NCBI GenBank assembly: GCA_021772705.1
Contig: JAJFLN010000683.1
Location: 1-6,297, forward strand
Length of the DNA stretch: 6,297 nt
Source of the DNA: Candidatus Cloacimonadota bacterium
GTDB lineage: Bacteria; Muiribacteriota; UBA6191; JACPRK01
Direction of reading: 5' to 3'
Positions 5,901 through 6,297 of this stretch are shown here, piece by piece (positions within the stretch are counted from its first letter, which is position 1; every line of letters begins with the position of its first letter). The notes beneath the pieces were generated by a model. The model ran no database searches. It saw nothing but the letters and a program-made list of their open reading frames with translations, and was not told the DNA's origin. Position numbers and translations under genes: made by a program.

Positions 5901-6297
5901 CTCGACCGGGAAGGGCATCGGATGGCCGACTGGCGTTGCGTGGAGCTGACTTCCCTGACCCGCATCGCGGCGGACTCGGCGGGACAGGTCTATGTCCTGG
6001 GTCCCAGGGGAAACCTGAGAGGTTACACTTCCCAGGGTGAGGTCTTCGTCGTCCGGGAGACGATCGACAGTAGTCGTCACCGCATCGATTCGATCCTGCC
6101 ACTGTCGTTCTCGGCTCCAGCCCCCCGTGTCCTCCGGATCGGGTCCGATGAGGCCGACGGGTACTTCCTGACCACCTACGACATCACGCCGGCCTGGAGC
6201 GAGCGCTGGTCGTCGATTCCGGCAGAGACTCTCCGCGGCAAGGGCGATGCGCCCAGCCACGGGCCCTTCGAGACGCCTGCTCCGCAGGCTCCTCAGG
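2937..6297 (+). CDS. Large GT-C family (GT39/PMT-like) membrane glycosyltransferase fused to PA14-like and NHL-like beta-propeller domains (C-terminus beyond the right edge)
   Basis: An open frame of 1120 codons with no stop before the window ends. Residues 1-538 are a polytopic membrane domain with about eleven to thirteen hydrophobic helices, the last at about 522-538. Features of the PMT_2/ArnT-like GT-C fold are visible: an acidic pair D97-E98 in PTADEG in the first large extracytoplasmic loop (the usual catalytic position), RLPSAIAGAL (148-157), DPVQLYFSR (185-193), and EAEHARRF (480-487) before a late helix. Such enzymes move a sugar from a polyprenyl-phosphate carrier to lipid, glycan or protein outside the cytoplasm. 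Residues about 664-795 resemble PA14: GLRLTI at the start, WDGAIYVPRSGYWQF (700-714), EGWHPLEAY (746-754), then LYW and a Pro...Leu end. Residues about 811-1070 contain NHL-like strands (from 882, 929, 969 and 1009), with patterns such as ALAADGTILVVDG. The ATG at 2937 is the first ATG after the in-frame stop at 2832; its RBS is weak, so the start is less certain than the frame. The visible end is Pro/Ala-rich. Confidence 0.85.
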   Translation, partial: MGNGSIKLSRSLTRLGLASVLVYSVQSGVIGPEARLQSVLLAASVLILTLARLLRAESFRPAPPGRRDLPVLLILLVLALFFRLHDLAVWPPGPTADEGINGKIVLDILDQKVLDGVLTSHVQGEESGTFFLQAWVYDRLGPGLGAFRLPSAIAGALMIPLAYLLMRQFCGVAASLVLCLLLAVDPVQLYFSRLGNSIIYASTMQVMVWLALCRVAREASIPNHLLAGFCLLVGLQGYPAFRLVAITSILVLTCLAIMDRGQSHGSRIVGVGQCILFLVLLNLLGEVLNLPGRFFWDPDWMWLVSTPLPGRTLLLQAAGGLFLVWLLVCLRNGTDGNPWKGLHVAVLVVLLPMSTLFSAVSFEHYVIRLQDQTILSMPWGNAVYGLMQQAQRVAGLLTGRQLPHPIVWGLQPLVLALFWFGVLTLILGSLRFLLRRHRPVTASGTDLEEPEDRLICWRQALVFLAFVLSGILSPLAVSVEAEHARRFVLLTVPVYLIASMGLHSVVSLLSDPRGEEARPGKLMLLGVAGVLLLSMYRSHGSVSQILDETPPEVKNLQAAIELGREAAILMPDSQIRYPLLPELMGYSPECQFLIRDSGIPMTMGLNPFPINTPLQPLSFILLQDSWLTLLSRYFPRGKLERWSNRKGSRRLKRYVVDAQQALKYRGLRLTILFDGDPTTHDVPGVDLQEMNLPPECEARWDGAIYVPRSGYWQFDLRGEGKLGLKVGGASGRVHPGTAFIWAYFTEGWHPLEAYQASSDRALPSCGLYWKRGSGGGLKPAPWENLLRMLPPEEALQARPAASLVNVIRKSQQRYFTWHDEEIRVTDILFSGKKIYSTSLDGKMLLRRRSNGQTDTAWRGVHWPEDLREEAAMDLPPSEVQRRSLALAADGTILVVDGFTDRMMVLDPEGLVKSVVHLASGSHALLSAGYDDQANQFLVADSKASAIHRITPEGLRLPDWKVPGVSAVAVSPGGGPIFAASPTIGAIVMLDREGHRMADWRCVELTSLTRIAADSAGQVYVLGPRGNLRGYTSQGEVFVVRETIDSSRHRIDSILPLSFSAPAPRVLRIGSDEADGYFLTTYDITPAWSERWSSIPAETLRGKGDAPSHGPFETPAPQAPQ

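Overview
The window looks like chromosomal DNA from a GC-rich, probably Gram-negative bacterium. Evidence for this is a LolCDE/MacB-type ABC system, a large inner-membrane glycosyltransferase with an extracytoplasmic tail, and GC-biased codon third positions that leave very long open shadow frames on the antisense strand. An Acidobacteriota-like or similar environmental lineage is a guess from protein style only; no marker gene is present.

Layout: two divergent transcription units are separated by about 615 bp of repeat-rich intergenic DNA. On the minus strand (2321 down to 1) lies a tight three-gene operon. It encodes an ATP-binding protein (1605-2321), a complete four-helix FtsX/MacB-type permease (435-1601, GTG start, 3 nt gap), and the N-terminal 142 residues of a second, different permease of the same type (1-427, 7 nt gap, running off the left edge). 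One ATPase with two permeases is the arrangement of LolCDE-like exporters or of the many uncharacterised transporters in this superfamily. The substrate cannot be read from the sequence.

On the plus strand (2937-6297, running off the right edge) is one very long gene of at least 1120 codons. Its product begins with a polytopic GT-C (PMT/ArnT-like, GT39-type) membrane domain carrying an Asp-Glu pair in the first large loop. It continues with a PA14-like beta-barrel domain and then an NHL-like beta-propeller. The fusion of a lipid-linked-sugar glycosyltransferase to a carbohydrate-binding-type fold and a propeller on the same side of the membrane is the most interesting protein in the window.

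The intergenic region (2322-2936) is not empty. It holds, in order, a ~180 bp MITE-like element with imperfect ~38 bp terminal inverted repeats (2403-2582), a 60 bp unit in two tandem copies each containing a 16 bp dyad (2641-2760), a long imperfect inverted repeat of a REP/BIME-like kind (2754-2830), and a short dyad in the leader of the glycosyltransferase gene (2889-2919). Both transcription units must start within or near this region, so the repeats may affect their expression. Nothing in the sequence proves a functional link between the transporter and the glycosyltransferase.
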